The notes under the pieces were generated by a model. That model searched no databases, had not been told where the DNA came from, and saw only the letters and a list, made by a program, of their open reading frames with translations. A program made the position numbers and the translations under genes. From Mucor racemosus (lineage: Eukaryota; Mucoromycota; Mucoromycetes; Mucorales; Mucoraceae), in the NCBI GenBank assembly GCA_027405735.1, contig JAPEHQ010000005.1, positions 2,604,001-2,668,000 of the forward strand: a stretch of DNA of 64,000 nt. Direction: 5' to 3'. Shown piece after piece: positions 45,700 to 56,697 of this stretch (position 1 is its first letter; each line of letters starts with the position of its first letter).

Positions 45700-48024
45700 A
45701 TGCCTAATCATCTATCAGCTTTACCGCCGAATAGCAGTGCATCTTTAGCGACAACATCGACATCAACATCAACATCATCCTCTTCTTCCTCAAGATCCAA
45801 TACACATACTAGTGATATACCACTATTAACAGCCCCTTTCTTACATTATATACCCACTTCACCTCCTTCTCAAGAATTGGATTTTCACTTACCTTCCCGT
45901 ACACCTCTTCATGGATTAACTGTATCTGAATGGGCAGGTACAAAATCAAATAGATGTCCTTGTAAGTAGTTGTTTGTTTATTGGTCGCTATGGAAACCAA
46001 ATAAAGAAATTTTTTATTTTTACTAACTATAAATATTACTGCAGCAAGTACTACAACAACAGCAGCAGCATCATCAACAACAACAACAACATCAACATCC
46101 GCAAATATCACAGCGTCAGCTACAACATCACATACATTTACAAATACTACGACATCCACTGCAACTACCAACAACAATAATCTAAATAAACCAATCGTAT
46201 TAAAGGATTCTACTGAAGATAATTGGAAAGATGTTTATCGCAATATCAAATGTATGGATCAACTATATGATGCTTCATTTTATTCCTGGTTAAAATCAGA
46301 AGAAAATGTGTTGGTTACTGCAATGTATTTACATCGTATTGCTAACGAGTATCCTTTGGTTCGTATTATTAATGCCTTGAAATGGCTTATAAGCGATTGG
46401 CGATTAGAGAGTATAAGTACTCTAGTACGGCATGTGACCGTAGACTGGTGTGATGAAGCAGGCAAGTACATATTCACAAACTTATATAGAATTCTCTCCT
46501 AGATAGTAAAGATGATGATATTAACTATTTTTTCAATGTTTCTTTTTTATATCTCTCTTTCTGTGTGCGTGTCTTTTTCCTCTCCTTTTATATTACATAT
46601 ATACACACACATGTAAAATTTATTATCATCTCCCCTTAAAAAAACATTACATTTAAATAGGTGACCTACGGCGAGCTCACCTTTTACGTCACTTGACACA
46701 AAGTTGGGCAACACAATATACAACTACATTGATTACAATGGTTTTATCATCTGCACCATACACAACAACGTCAAGTTTCCAAAGAGAAAGGTTTTTAAGA
46801 GCATTTACGAAGGAATGGGATTTTTCAAAATTATCTGAATTTTTCATGTATTTACAAAGCCCCGCTAATATTGACTATAAAGTGAAGTGTGTCATGCTTC
46901 AAGAAGCTGCTAGAAGAGAAAGAGAAACATTGGGCGCTAAACTCAGAAAAAAACGTGTAATTCCATCTACTGCTAGTATCATATCTGAAAAGATTGATCC
47001 TCTATTATCCTCCGCTTCCGCTTCCCCTTCTTCATCATCTACTAGTGCTAGTTCCATTGCTGCTAATACAGAGCCATCTGCTATTGTGGTAATACCTTCT
47101 CCTACTTCTTCTTCTACTTTTCCAGTTGCAGATAACACACATCTTGACAATGATATTATTATGGAAAATGCATCTTGTTCTTCTATTACAAATACTAATG
47201 GTGCTCCTCTTACTACTGTTGCTACAACCCCTTCCATATCAACTACAAATTCAGATGAAATAGTGGCGGCGGCGGAGGCGGCGGCGACAACAGCAGTTAC
47301 AGTTTTACCCTTGATGGAGTCAAACAATAGTAGTAGCACAACAACAAGTAGAAGACATCATCGTAGAACATCTAGTAACGATGTAAATGATATAAAAAGG
47401 CTTCGATTATCAACACCAGACCTACTAGATCAAAATAGTTCAGATATGACTTCTAATAATAGTGATACTAGTTCTATTGTCAATTTAAATGCGGATGCAT
47501 CATCTACATCAAATACTGCTACTTCTACATTGATCAACACAAATAACCGTCGATCTGCTTCTCCTGATCAACATCATCACCATCATCACCATCATCACCA
47601 TCATCTTCATCACCTTCATCATCATCCTGTACGTTGTGTTGCAAGCAACAACAACAATAACTCTTCCACTTCTGTAAATAGTAATGGAACTGCAACATCT
47701 AGTTTGATGAGTAGTGAGTTGTCACACCTACATTTAGATCAAAGCCATGTTACCGCTGCAATAACGTCAACAACAACAGCCACAAGTAGTACAGATCAAC
47801 AAGAACAGCAAGATGTTTTTAATTGTTGTCCTTATACAAATACGAATCATTTAAGAAGGAGATCAAGTTCAAATGCATCAAATCAAAGTAGTAATGATAT
47901 GATTGTAGATGATCCAATGGAAACAGATATTACAAATAATAACAAAAAAAGAACAGGAAGTGGTAGTGGACCATCTTCTTCGATAACACATTTTGCTACC
48001 ACCAATTCGGATGAAGCAACTTAA
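45700..48024 (+). CDS. Unrecognised 672-aa protein with a helical core and homopolymer tails (3 exons)
   Basis: Exons 45700-45937, 46045-46461 and 46661-48024 join in frame; the second intron has a GC donor (GCAAGT...AAATAG). Residues about 145-320 are a compact, mainly helical domain (DNWKDVYRNIKCMDQLYDAS, SWLKSEENVLVTAMYLHRIA, WLISDWRLESISTLVRHV, FLRAFTKEWDFSKLSEFF) with conserved-looking Trp residues and ending in basic RRERETLGAKLRKKR. The rest is Ser/Thr/Asn-rich with a His run (about residues 510-530) and alanine runs. A basic cluster and NNNKKR near the C-terminus could be nuclear localisation signals. I do not recognise the core and give no function. An AATAAA-like signal follows at 48024-48030. 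Confidence 0.7.
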
Positions 48025-48353
48025 TAAAATACTATATTTATATATTATGCATTCTTGATCGAATGTGTATTTGTTTAATGTATGTACTAGATGGATGAGG
48101 GCGAATAAGAAATATATATAGCTTTATTCAATCATCTAAGTGCCTTTTAAGGAGTAGTATAACGGACGAAATAAAAACTGTAATAAAGGACATTGTATGC
48201 ACATAGAGAGCGAACATATATACTGCTATTGTTACTAGAGTTGCCCATATTGATGCATTTATGATACTTTTTTTTTTTTTTTAGCTTCAATATAAGATTT
48301 CAAATAATATATATTCCTGAAATCCTTCGTATCTTGTCGAAAAGTTATGAATA
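48025..48353. other. 3' flank and spacer
   Basis: About 330 bp without features apart from the likely polyadenylation region of the preceding gene and a T-tract near 48270-48283. Confidence 0.5.
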
Positions 48354-49900
48354 ATAGGCTTTTCCTTAAAAGCCGGGTCCAACTTTTTATCCGTACTCAA
48401 CTTTTTTTTCACTAAATAACACCAAGAAAAAATCATATGCCAATGTACCTGAGATATTCAACATTAATCTAAAAACGAGTATCCGAAAATATCCTATTTT
48501 TTGCAGTTGATACAACTTTCTTAGTGCTAATGTTTCAGATTTTTACAGGTATTTCACCGCTAAAAAATCAAAACTTTCCGCTGCCCGTTTGGCTCTAGAT
48601 GTAGCACTTTATTAGTCAATTTCTTTCCCCTCTTTCATAATATCATCATATAGCGACCTTGTTTACAGTAGGCCCACTTGTGGAGACCTCTCAATCTCTT
48701 AACCATGGTTTACGATAGGATTTCACAAACAACACATCGTATTACGGTTAACCGAGTTTAACTGCGTTAACGACCGTTTTTTATTCAAATTCGGATGGGG
48801 GTATTTGAGTTTTTCTTTTTTGTCAGCTAAACTTGAAAACAGGATTAAAAAATACTTCAAGCTGTGAAATTGTCAAATATGTTATTATCAATTCATAATT
48901 CCATGTTAACTTGATAAGGCTGCTATTAACAGTCTCCTTGAGGTGAACCAATACTTTCTCCCACCCCGTTTTTTATCTGAATTACAAAAAAAGGGCAGTT
49001 ATACTAACAGGTTTAAATAATGACACTTACTTGTTTTGAGGCACTTTATAACATATTTTAGTATGAAAAATTCTGAGCAATTTTTTTTTTCATTTTTTCG
49101 ACATTTTTGTAGTAGATTTCAAAATATTTGTTAAATTGAGCAACGCTTTTTTTTTTATTTATATTATTCAGCTCGTTGAGCTCTCTTGGACCCAATTTAG
49201 TTTTTTTCAAAATATTGATTTTTCGTGGAGATACCCTCAAAAATGTGTACAAAGAGATACCTTTGTTTCTAGCTTCAATTTTTCCCCTGTATACCCTCAT
49301 TCCAAATTTTGAACTTAAAAAAAAATGGACAAAAATGCCGTTTTCTCTACGAAAAATGTAGGTAGAAGATCCAGTAATAGCTCGGTCGATAGATAATAAT
49401 TTTTTGCATCATTTCTATTACTTATATATAAAATATACTTAAAAAAAGTGTTGAGCATCTTCAAGAAACCTCCAAATTTTCAATCACATCCTACGCAAAA
49501 TTTAATGTAAAAGCCTTGTCTGAATTTGGTTTAGCTAGATGCAGAATCCAAAACCGTACAAAAATCATTTAATATCCTAGTTCAACTTACTTTGTACTTC
49601 ATGAGCCATTAAAGGATTTTGTTTTTTGAATCGTTTTTGAACCATTTCGACATATTTATTTTGGAACTCCGCCAGCATAGGCTGTAAGCTATGATGTGAG
49701 CTACTATTTTGATTTTCTCGATGAAAAAACAATATTGTTTATTGAAACAAAAATTGCAAAGTAATTTTCAATTGGGTAGATCTTGTGGATACAAAAACTT
49801 AATACTGTACTGTCATCTAGATGCTCCATTTTAATCTATTTTAAGTCACTTTGGTCAATAATGCTATTAGTTTGTTAGACCAGTGCTGATTTATCAGAAT
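48354..49900 (-). repeat. Dispersed repeat family A, copy 3
   Basis: Uninterrupted copy on the minus strand, with the core at 49172-49234. The order of shared landmarks equals that of copy 1 in reverse, from the CCTTAAAAGCCGGG end (about 48363) to the TTTGGTCAATAATGCTATTA end (about 49851). It provides the empty-site reference for the hAT-like insertion in copy 2. An open minus-strand frame (49058-49300) across the core resembles those of the other copies but has no known domain. Confidence 0.75.
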
Positions 49901-51515
49901 TGCAATATTCCAACAAATATAGACAAATCTTGCAGATCCTATTGCTCAGCAGCTGGTTTTTATCATCCTCCAGGAACTAATAATGAAACATAACATAGAC
50001 GGATATCTTATCTTATATGAAGTTAGTATGTATCTTAAGAGAAAGCATAAATATAATGTTGCTTTTTCATGCAAAATGGAAAAGTTGCCTTCTTGATAAT
50101 GTTTATTATATTTAATAATCATTTTAATTCATAAAGAAAGTTATAAAAATATGAAATCTGAAGATATACAAAAAAAAATAGGATATATATAGAAAATTAA
50201 AAAGATGTGAAAATTATAGATATCCGTCATATTATACCATACACACTTAACGTCTAATACAAAATAGTTTATATTGTCACGTCTAATGGATCTCTATCCG
50301 TTAGATCTTATCGCACATGATTTATCAAGACTTTGTAAATTAAAATCAACGTAAAAAGTACCGTTTATTAGAATGAATTAAATATGGGTTTATATTATAG
50401 TTATTGGAATTGTGTGATAAGATCTAATGGACAGGGTTCCATTAGATGTGACAATAGAAATTATTATTAATGTGTATGGATATAATATGTTATGTTTTAG
50501 TGGTAATATTGGAGTCATGAAATGTAACCTTGCTTGATTCTCATGTTCAACATCATGGTTTGACAGATGTTCTAAATTGGTAATTCGGTAATTCCTAATT
50601 CTGATAGATCAGCACAATCCCAATAACTATATAAACCCACATTTGATTCATTCTAATTAACGGTATTTTTTACATTGATTTTAAACTACAAATGTGGAAT
50701 ATGTACACATTTATCCACTATATTGATCTCCATTTCATCTGATTCTCCATTAAAGTGTAATGATTCACATTACATGATGTTTCAACAATAATTGCATGAA
50801 TTAGTTTCAGTTGTATAATTCATGTAAATATGTAAATGTTGAATCAGATATTGAACATTAGTGAGAATATCTGTTTCTTTCTTTCTTTCATTAATAATTT
50901 TAATCAAATAAACTTATTATCACAACCATAACCGATCTATTACTTAATACTACTTGTCAAATATTAATCACACTTAATACATAGTAAGTATTGACCAACA
51001 TAATACTCAACTACAATTAGTAACACCAACAACGTCTACCTCTAGTACTTCTTTCTTAATAGACTCGACCTATTACAAGATCATAGTACTTATTACATAA
51101 AGTACAGCTGGCATGAATAGACATTACACTACTAAATGATATATGCTGATTCATACTAATATAAATTTTCTACTACCGAGCTTCTATCCTAGCAGCTTAT
51201 ACTTAAAGACCAATCAACATAATGTGGATCTAGTCACACCATTATGATCAAGGACCCATAAACTCTATGAATACACCGATTGGTTACTATCAAGACTTAT
51301 ACAGTATCTGACAAGGGGTATTGTTGGCTATGTCTGGATCTAGGAATGCTTACTTAGTCTCTCTGATAAAAACTATATAAAAAGGACATTTAGTTGTTAC
51401 AGAAGCCCTCAAGTAGAATTTAACTTGATAATAAAACCCTAATGTTGTCTAGTCAAATCCGTATTGTTTTTTTTATACTTTTTTTCCGTGAATACCTCTA
51501 CCTATTCCACCACAT
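49901..51515. other. Repeat-rich spacer with one palindromic element
   Basis: No gene. It contains the palindrome at 50228-50490 and a fragment (50510-50620) homologous to the reverse complement of 39232-39345. About 50900-51500 has an LTR-like look (TATAAAAAGG near 51376 and AATAAAACCC near 51431), but no paired boundaries could be shown. The end at 51515 abruptly replaces the sequence that continues the CACTA-like repeat in other copies. Confidence 0.4.
50228..50490. repeat. Imperfect palindrome (foldback element), arms about 95 bp
   Basis: The left arm (about 50228-50325, with CCATACACAC, TTGTCACGTCTAATGGA and TTAGATCTTATC) is the reverse complement of the right arm (about 50405-50490). 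About 80-85 percent of positions match. A loop of about 80 bp separates them. It resembles a foldback miniature element. Because homology runs past the inner TTGTCAC pair, that pair is not the terminus. Confidence 0.6.
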
Positions 51516-53297
51516 ATGTAGAGCAATACATGCAAGATTCAATATATTTACGATTATTATCATTTGTATGTGTGTTTATAGCTATAATGTTTACAGCAAT
51601 AATGGTTTTTGCTCAAGCATAAACTTAAGTGTATAACACTTACTGCTTAAATTTATATACAAGCCAAATCTAAGATTATAGATGTTATTTTATCACACAT
51701 AAAATTTAAACAAATAAACCTTCTTTAGACTTATTATTTTAGTTTACGATTGTCAGCTGTAAAAAGATTTGTTTTCAAGCATAGCTACGATCGAAACTAT
51801 GGTTATTAGGCAAGACATCAAGTTATTCTTTTTTTATGTTTCTATATATATAATTCGAGATTTTATCACTTTTCTGGAATATTTTGTGGGTTTGTAGCCA
51901 GTTCTAGCTTTTATTGAGTAGATATAAATATCATTGTCTTCGATTTGATCTGGTAATCAAGAAATACGTCCAATAATACAGTAGTAAATAATGATGTTTG
52001 ATCTTAGAATGCGGTTGAATGAAAATATTAGTCTTTAATACACCGACTGCTACCTACATATTAAAAATATTAGACTCTTGCGTTAGCATGCGTATTCAGA
52101 TAAAAGAAAAGAATACAAGCTTGATAGTCTGATATGCCTTATTATCAAACGGTGGATAGTGGATATATCCTTGAAATACAAAAACAAAAAGAGAAACAAC
52201 AAGCGTACAAAAGGGTTTTCAAGGCTTTACATTATTTAGCGCAATTAAAACCCTGTTAAGTTGCACATTTCAGCCAATGTAAAAGCAGCATCATTACAGC
52301 GCATGAACCAAAAACTAACAAAGTAGGCAATATCTGTTATCATAGAAATATGCATTTTTATACCAGAAAAACCGTCTGTCATGTCATACATTCATTAAAA
52401 AATTGCAAAAGCGAGTCCGTAGAGCGACGCTGTAATTGAGCATAGTAAGATTGAACGGCTAAGTCTCTTATACTATGGTATATCTAAGTTTTAAATAAAA
52501 AAGCTTTTTTTTTTTACTTTTCTTATATTTAACCATGTACGGTCTGAAAATTCAGTTTTTGTAGCGGAAATTTTCGGGGCTCATTTTATCCTTACCAACA
52601 CTCGTGATTTTGATCAAAAAACAGAAAAATCCAATTTTGATACCAAAATCAACGTTTAAATATACTACATTATGAGAGAAAATTGTAGGTATAGCTAATA
52701 CGCATTTTATAAAAGCTTAATATTAAATGCCAAGTAATGAAAATTTGCACTTTTGCCCCCAAAACGGAATTTTGGTTAAAGGATTTTCATGTAATATTTT
52801 GCAATAAAAATGTTTGTTATTTTTTATTGAGCAAATAGAGCACTAAATTTGGTACATGTATATATTTTTTGTTTTTATAATTGGTATTATAATTAACTCT
52901 AGATTTGCAAAATCAGAAAAAAAAAATTAAAAAATGCCAAAATTGATGATCTGGACAAGGATAATTTTTAAAATTAATATTCCTCTTCTAAGCCTTGCAA
53001 GTCTTAAAAATAAGGGATTTTATAATACTTGAGAACTTTTTCAAGAATTCACATTGCTGTATCCACTTGGTTCAAGCTAATTACTGTAAATCTTTATACG
53101 TATTAATATTGTGTGGTGGTTTATTTGATGATAATATAGCTTTACTTTATAATTATTGCGTTAGAGGTGATTTACATTACGTTTCAGTCTTACCCCTCGA
53201 ACATCATCATAAACATAAACATGGTCATCACTGTGACCTATTGCCATCTTTTTACCCTCTTTGTCCCAAGCCAGTTTATTCAATGCTTTACCAGAAC
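51516..53297 (+). repeat. Left arm (1782 bp) of a long near-identical inverted repeat; CACTA-like copy II
   Basis: The reverse complement of 54898-56679, with exactly the same length and no difference noticed in the stretches compared base by base. It is the uninserted, uninverted equivalent of copy I (10690-16300): it shows the empty sites for both Tc1 insertions (near 52060 and 53245). The sequence continues past the arm, through the pogo empty site (53349) and past a solo LTR, to the CACTA-type end (CCGTAGTG) at 54069. The 5' end is cut off at 51516. The last 130 bp are the dynein fragment read antisense. Confidence 0.85.
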
Positions 53298-53525
53298 AAA
53301 CTTACTTTTGACCTATAAAAATTGATTTATTACTAAAATCAATTATTAATAACAAGCTAATAAGTAACAATTGTGGTGTATCTTTGGTTGTTGGTAGTGA
53401 TATACAAGACAACATCTTGTTTTTCTCTTCTGAGCTGTTGGCCACTAAATAGAAATAAATGCTTTTTGGGAACTAAATAGACTAAAATTAGTTTATTCAT
53501 TCGTTCAAATTAAGGCAATACTATA

Positions 53526-53757
53526 TGAGAGTTTATGGATACATACAATCTTATTTATAGAAAGAATAATAATAAAGACTGGTAACATTTATCATGGAGA
53601 ACGTAGGCTTTATTACTAGAAAAAGTAATGGTAAAAAATAGAACCAAGAGCTTCTAGGTCTTGGTTTAAAAGACTATTTATAAGAATTACATTTCAATAT
53701 GAGTTCGAAATGGAATTGGCTTCAAAATTGGTTGTTTAATATCCTTGAAAACCGACA
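53526..53757 (-). mobile_element. Solo LTR (232 bp) with 5-bp target duplication CTATA
   Basis: It starts TGAGAG and ends CCGACA, flanked by CTATA at 53521-53525 and 53758-53762. The empty site is seen in copy I near 18630: CAATGCTATACATACTTTT. Related to the LTR at 13202-13429 but in opposite orientation; GGAGAACGTAGG and TATTTATA-type segments are shared. Confidence 0.85.
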
Positions 53758-54839
53758 CTATACATACTTTATAATCACCAGTTTTTCTGCAGGTAGATAT
53801 CGACTTTAGACCAAAAAAGCATTGGTTATAACGTAGATAATGAACAAAATTATTAAGTCCTAGACGCTTTTTTTGTTCAAGAAAGATATTATAATGTGCC
53901 CTAACATTAACAGTTAATAATTTATTTCGAAATAAACTTTAATAAATAGACTAAAAAAACTTGATCTCTTTGCTCTGCTCATCTGGGCTGCCTGATCTGC
54001 ATAAATTTTTTTATTCTGCCCATCTGTGCAGATCGTTATGCCCATGGGAAGCATAGTTCATCCGTAGTGCAATTTAATATTTAATTGAACAGATAGAGAA
54101 ATGGTTCATGCAGGGATTTATGAGTGCGTGAGAGAGCTCAGATCTACGAACACAAAAAAATGATCCAAATTGTGATACTTCGTCAACCTGTACGAGATTT
54201 TTTATGGCAATACCTGGTGGCTCAAGTGTAATTTAGACATTTAATTGTCAAATGTATGGAATCAAGATGAAGTTGGTTGGTTGATAAAATAACGGATAAT
54301 AATAAATGCAATATTATTTATGAATGGGTGAATGTAAATGTATAAAGGAAACTTTACTTTTGAATGAAAGTATTAATTATTCTGATCAACATCAATAGGT
54401 TCAAAAAGCATAGTTAAACGCAATCATCGTTCAATATGACTGAATATTAATGAATTAGAGAAAATACAACTGGTAAAAAACTGATATCCAACAATATACA
54501 TTGAGGTCAAGATAGATAAAAAAGTGCATTCATTGTGTAGTGGTGGAAATCACAACATTTTGATGGATAGAAATTACAGGGCCAAGATGTGTTTGCCTCA
54601 GGATTTTTAAAAGGGTTTAAAAGCATACGTTATCAAACTTACTTAGATGTTAAATACTCACTATATGCTATTGGTATCATCTTGTTTTATATTTAATTGC
54701 GGTATTATTTAAAGTCGAACTTTTCACGGCTTATAACAATGACAATAAACAATGGAATGTTTCTAATGTTATATTGTCGACATTTATCATAAGGCGGGTT
54801 GATGGTACATCTGATACTACTGTAGATGGGACAAGTTAA

Positions 54840-55034
54840 TTTAATTTATGGGATTTGAATGAAAATACCAAGAAACCATTTGTCAGTGCTTACGTTGGTT
54901 CTGGTAAAGCATTGAATAAACTGGCTTGGGACAAAGAGGGTAAAAAGATGGCAATAGGTCACAGTGATGACCATGTTTATGTTTATGATGATGTTCGAGG
55001 GGTAAGACTGAAACGTAATGTAAATCACCTCTAA
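54840..55034 (+). pseudogene. Fragment of a cytoplasmic dynein intermediate chain gene (last WD40 blades)
   Basis: The frame reads NLWDLNENTKKPFVSAYVG, then SGKALNKLAWDKEGKKMAIG, then HSDDHVYVYD. This matches the C-terminal WD repeats of dynein intermediate chains, which read LWNLN...P...ALN+(V/L)-x-W-x-(Q/K)-x-G+-(I/M)A(V/I)G-(D/H)S-(D/E)...VY(D). An in-frame stop at 54837 precedes it, after a short VDGT motif that may be the previous blade. No start, no complete blade set and no neighbouring exons were found, so it is a captured gene piece inside a mobile repeat. Copies I, II and IV hold shorter parts of the same segment. Intact intermediate chains link dynein to dynactin for microtubule transport. 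Confidence 0.7.
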
Positions 55035-56679
55035 CGCAATAATTATAAAGTAAAGCTATATTATCATCAAATAAACCACCACACAATATTAATACGTATA
55101 AAGATTTACAGTAATTAGCTTGAACCAAGTGGATACAGCAATGTGAATTCTTGAAAAAGTTCTCAAGTATTATAAAATCCCTTATTTTTAAGACTTGCAA
55201 GGCTTAGAAGAGGAATATTAATTTTAAAAATTATCCTTGTCCAGATCATCAATTTTGGCATTTTTTAATTTTTTTTTTCTGATTTTGCAAATCTAGAGTT
55301 AATTATAATACCAATTATAAAAACAAAAAATATATACATGTACCAAATTTAGTGCTCTATTTGCTCAATAAAAAATAACAAACATTTTTATTGCAAAATA
55401 TTACATGAAAATCCTTTAACCAAAATTCCGTTTTGGGGGCAAAAGTGCAAATTTTCATTACTTGGCATTTAATATTAAGCTTTTATAAAATGCGTATTAG
55501 CTATGCCTACAATTTTCTCTCATAATGTAGTATATTTAAACGTTGATTTTGGTATCAAAATTGGATTTTTCTGTTTTTTGATCAAAATCACGAGTGTTGG
55601 TAAGGATAAAATGAGCCCCGAAAATTTCCGCTACAAAAACTGAATTTTCAGACCGTACATGGTTAAATATAAGAAAAGTAAAAAAAAAAAGCTTTTTTAT
55701 TTAAAACTTAGATATACCATAGTATAAGAGACTTAGCCGTTCAATCTTACTATGCTCAATTACAGCGTCGCTCTACGGACTCGCTTTTGCAATTTTTTAA
55801 TGAATGTATGACATGACAGACGGTTTTTCTGGTATAAAAATGCATATTTCTATGATAACAGATATTGCCTACTTTGTTAGTTTTTGGTTCATGCGCTGTA
55901 ATGATGCTGCTTTTACATTGGCTGAAATGTGCAACTTAACAGGGTTTTAATTGCGCTAAATAATGTAAAGCCTTGAAAACCCTTTTGTACGCTTGTTGTT
56001 TCTCTTTTTGTTTTTGTATTTCAAGGATATATCCACTATCCACCGTTTGATAATAAGGCATATCAGACTATCAAGCTTGTATTCTTTTCTTTTATCTGAA
56101 TACGCATGCTAACGCAAGAGTCTAATATTTTTAATATGTAGGTAGCAGTCGGTGTATTAAAGACTAATATTTTCATTCAACCGCATTCTAAGATCAAACA
56201 TCATTATTTACTACTGTATTATTGGACGTATTTCTTGATTACCAGATCAAATCGAAGACAATGATATTTATATCTACTCAATAAAAGCTAGAACTGGCTA
56301 CAAACCCACAAAATATTCCAGAAAAGTGATAAAATCTCGAATTATATATATAGAAACATAAAAAAAGAATAACTTGATGTCTTGCCTAATAACCATAGTT
56401 TCGATCGTAGCTATGCTTGAAAACAAATCTTTTTACAGCTGACAATCGTAAACTAAAATAATAAGTCTAAAGAAGGTTTATTTGTTTAAATTTTATGTGT
56501 GATAAAATAACATCTATAATCTTAGATTTGGCTTGTATATAAATTTAAGCAGTAAGTGTTATACACTTAAGTTTATGCTTGAGCAAAAACCATTATTGCT
56601 GTAAACATTATAGCTATAAACACACATACAAATGATAATAATCGTAAATATATTGAATCTTGCATGTATTGCTCTACAT
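54898..56679 (-). repeat. Right arm (1782 bp) of the inverted repeat; CACTA-like copy III
   Basis: Mirror of 51516-53297 across a 1600-bp spacer (53298-54897). On its own minus strand it continues outward beyond 56679, is broken by Tc1 copy 3 (56698-58344), and then resumes to the CACTA-type end CACTAC at 58766. On the inner side it keeps a longer dynein segment (54840-54897) than copies I and II, where the sequence switches to unrelated text after GTTCTGG. Confidence 0.85.
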
Positions 56680-56697
56680 CAACAACGTATTGAATTA

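Noticed and set aside
50274..50454. Miniature Tc1-like element with TA duplication inside the palindrome
   Set aside because: Arm homology continues outside the proposed ends, so the TA pair is not a boundary.
52995..53318. 107-codon open frame, with a near-identical twin on the opposite strand at 54883-55200
   Set aside because: It is antisense to the dynein fragment and duplicated only because it lies in the inverted repeat arms; the sense-strand frame has the recognisable WD40 motifs.
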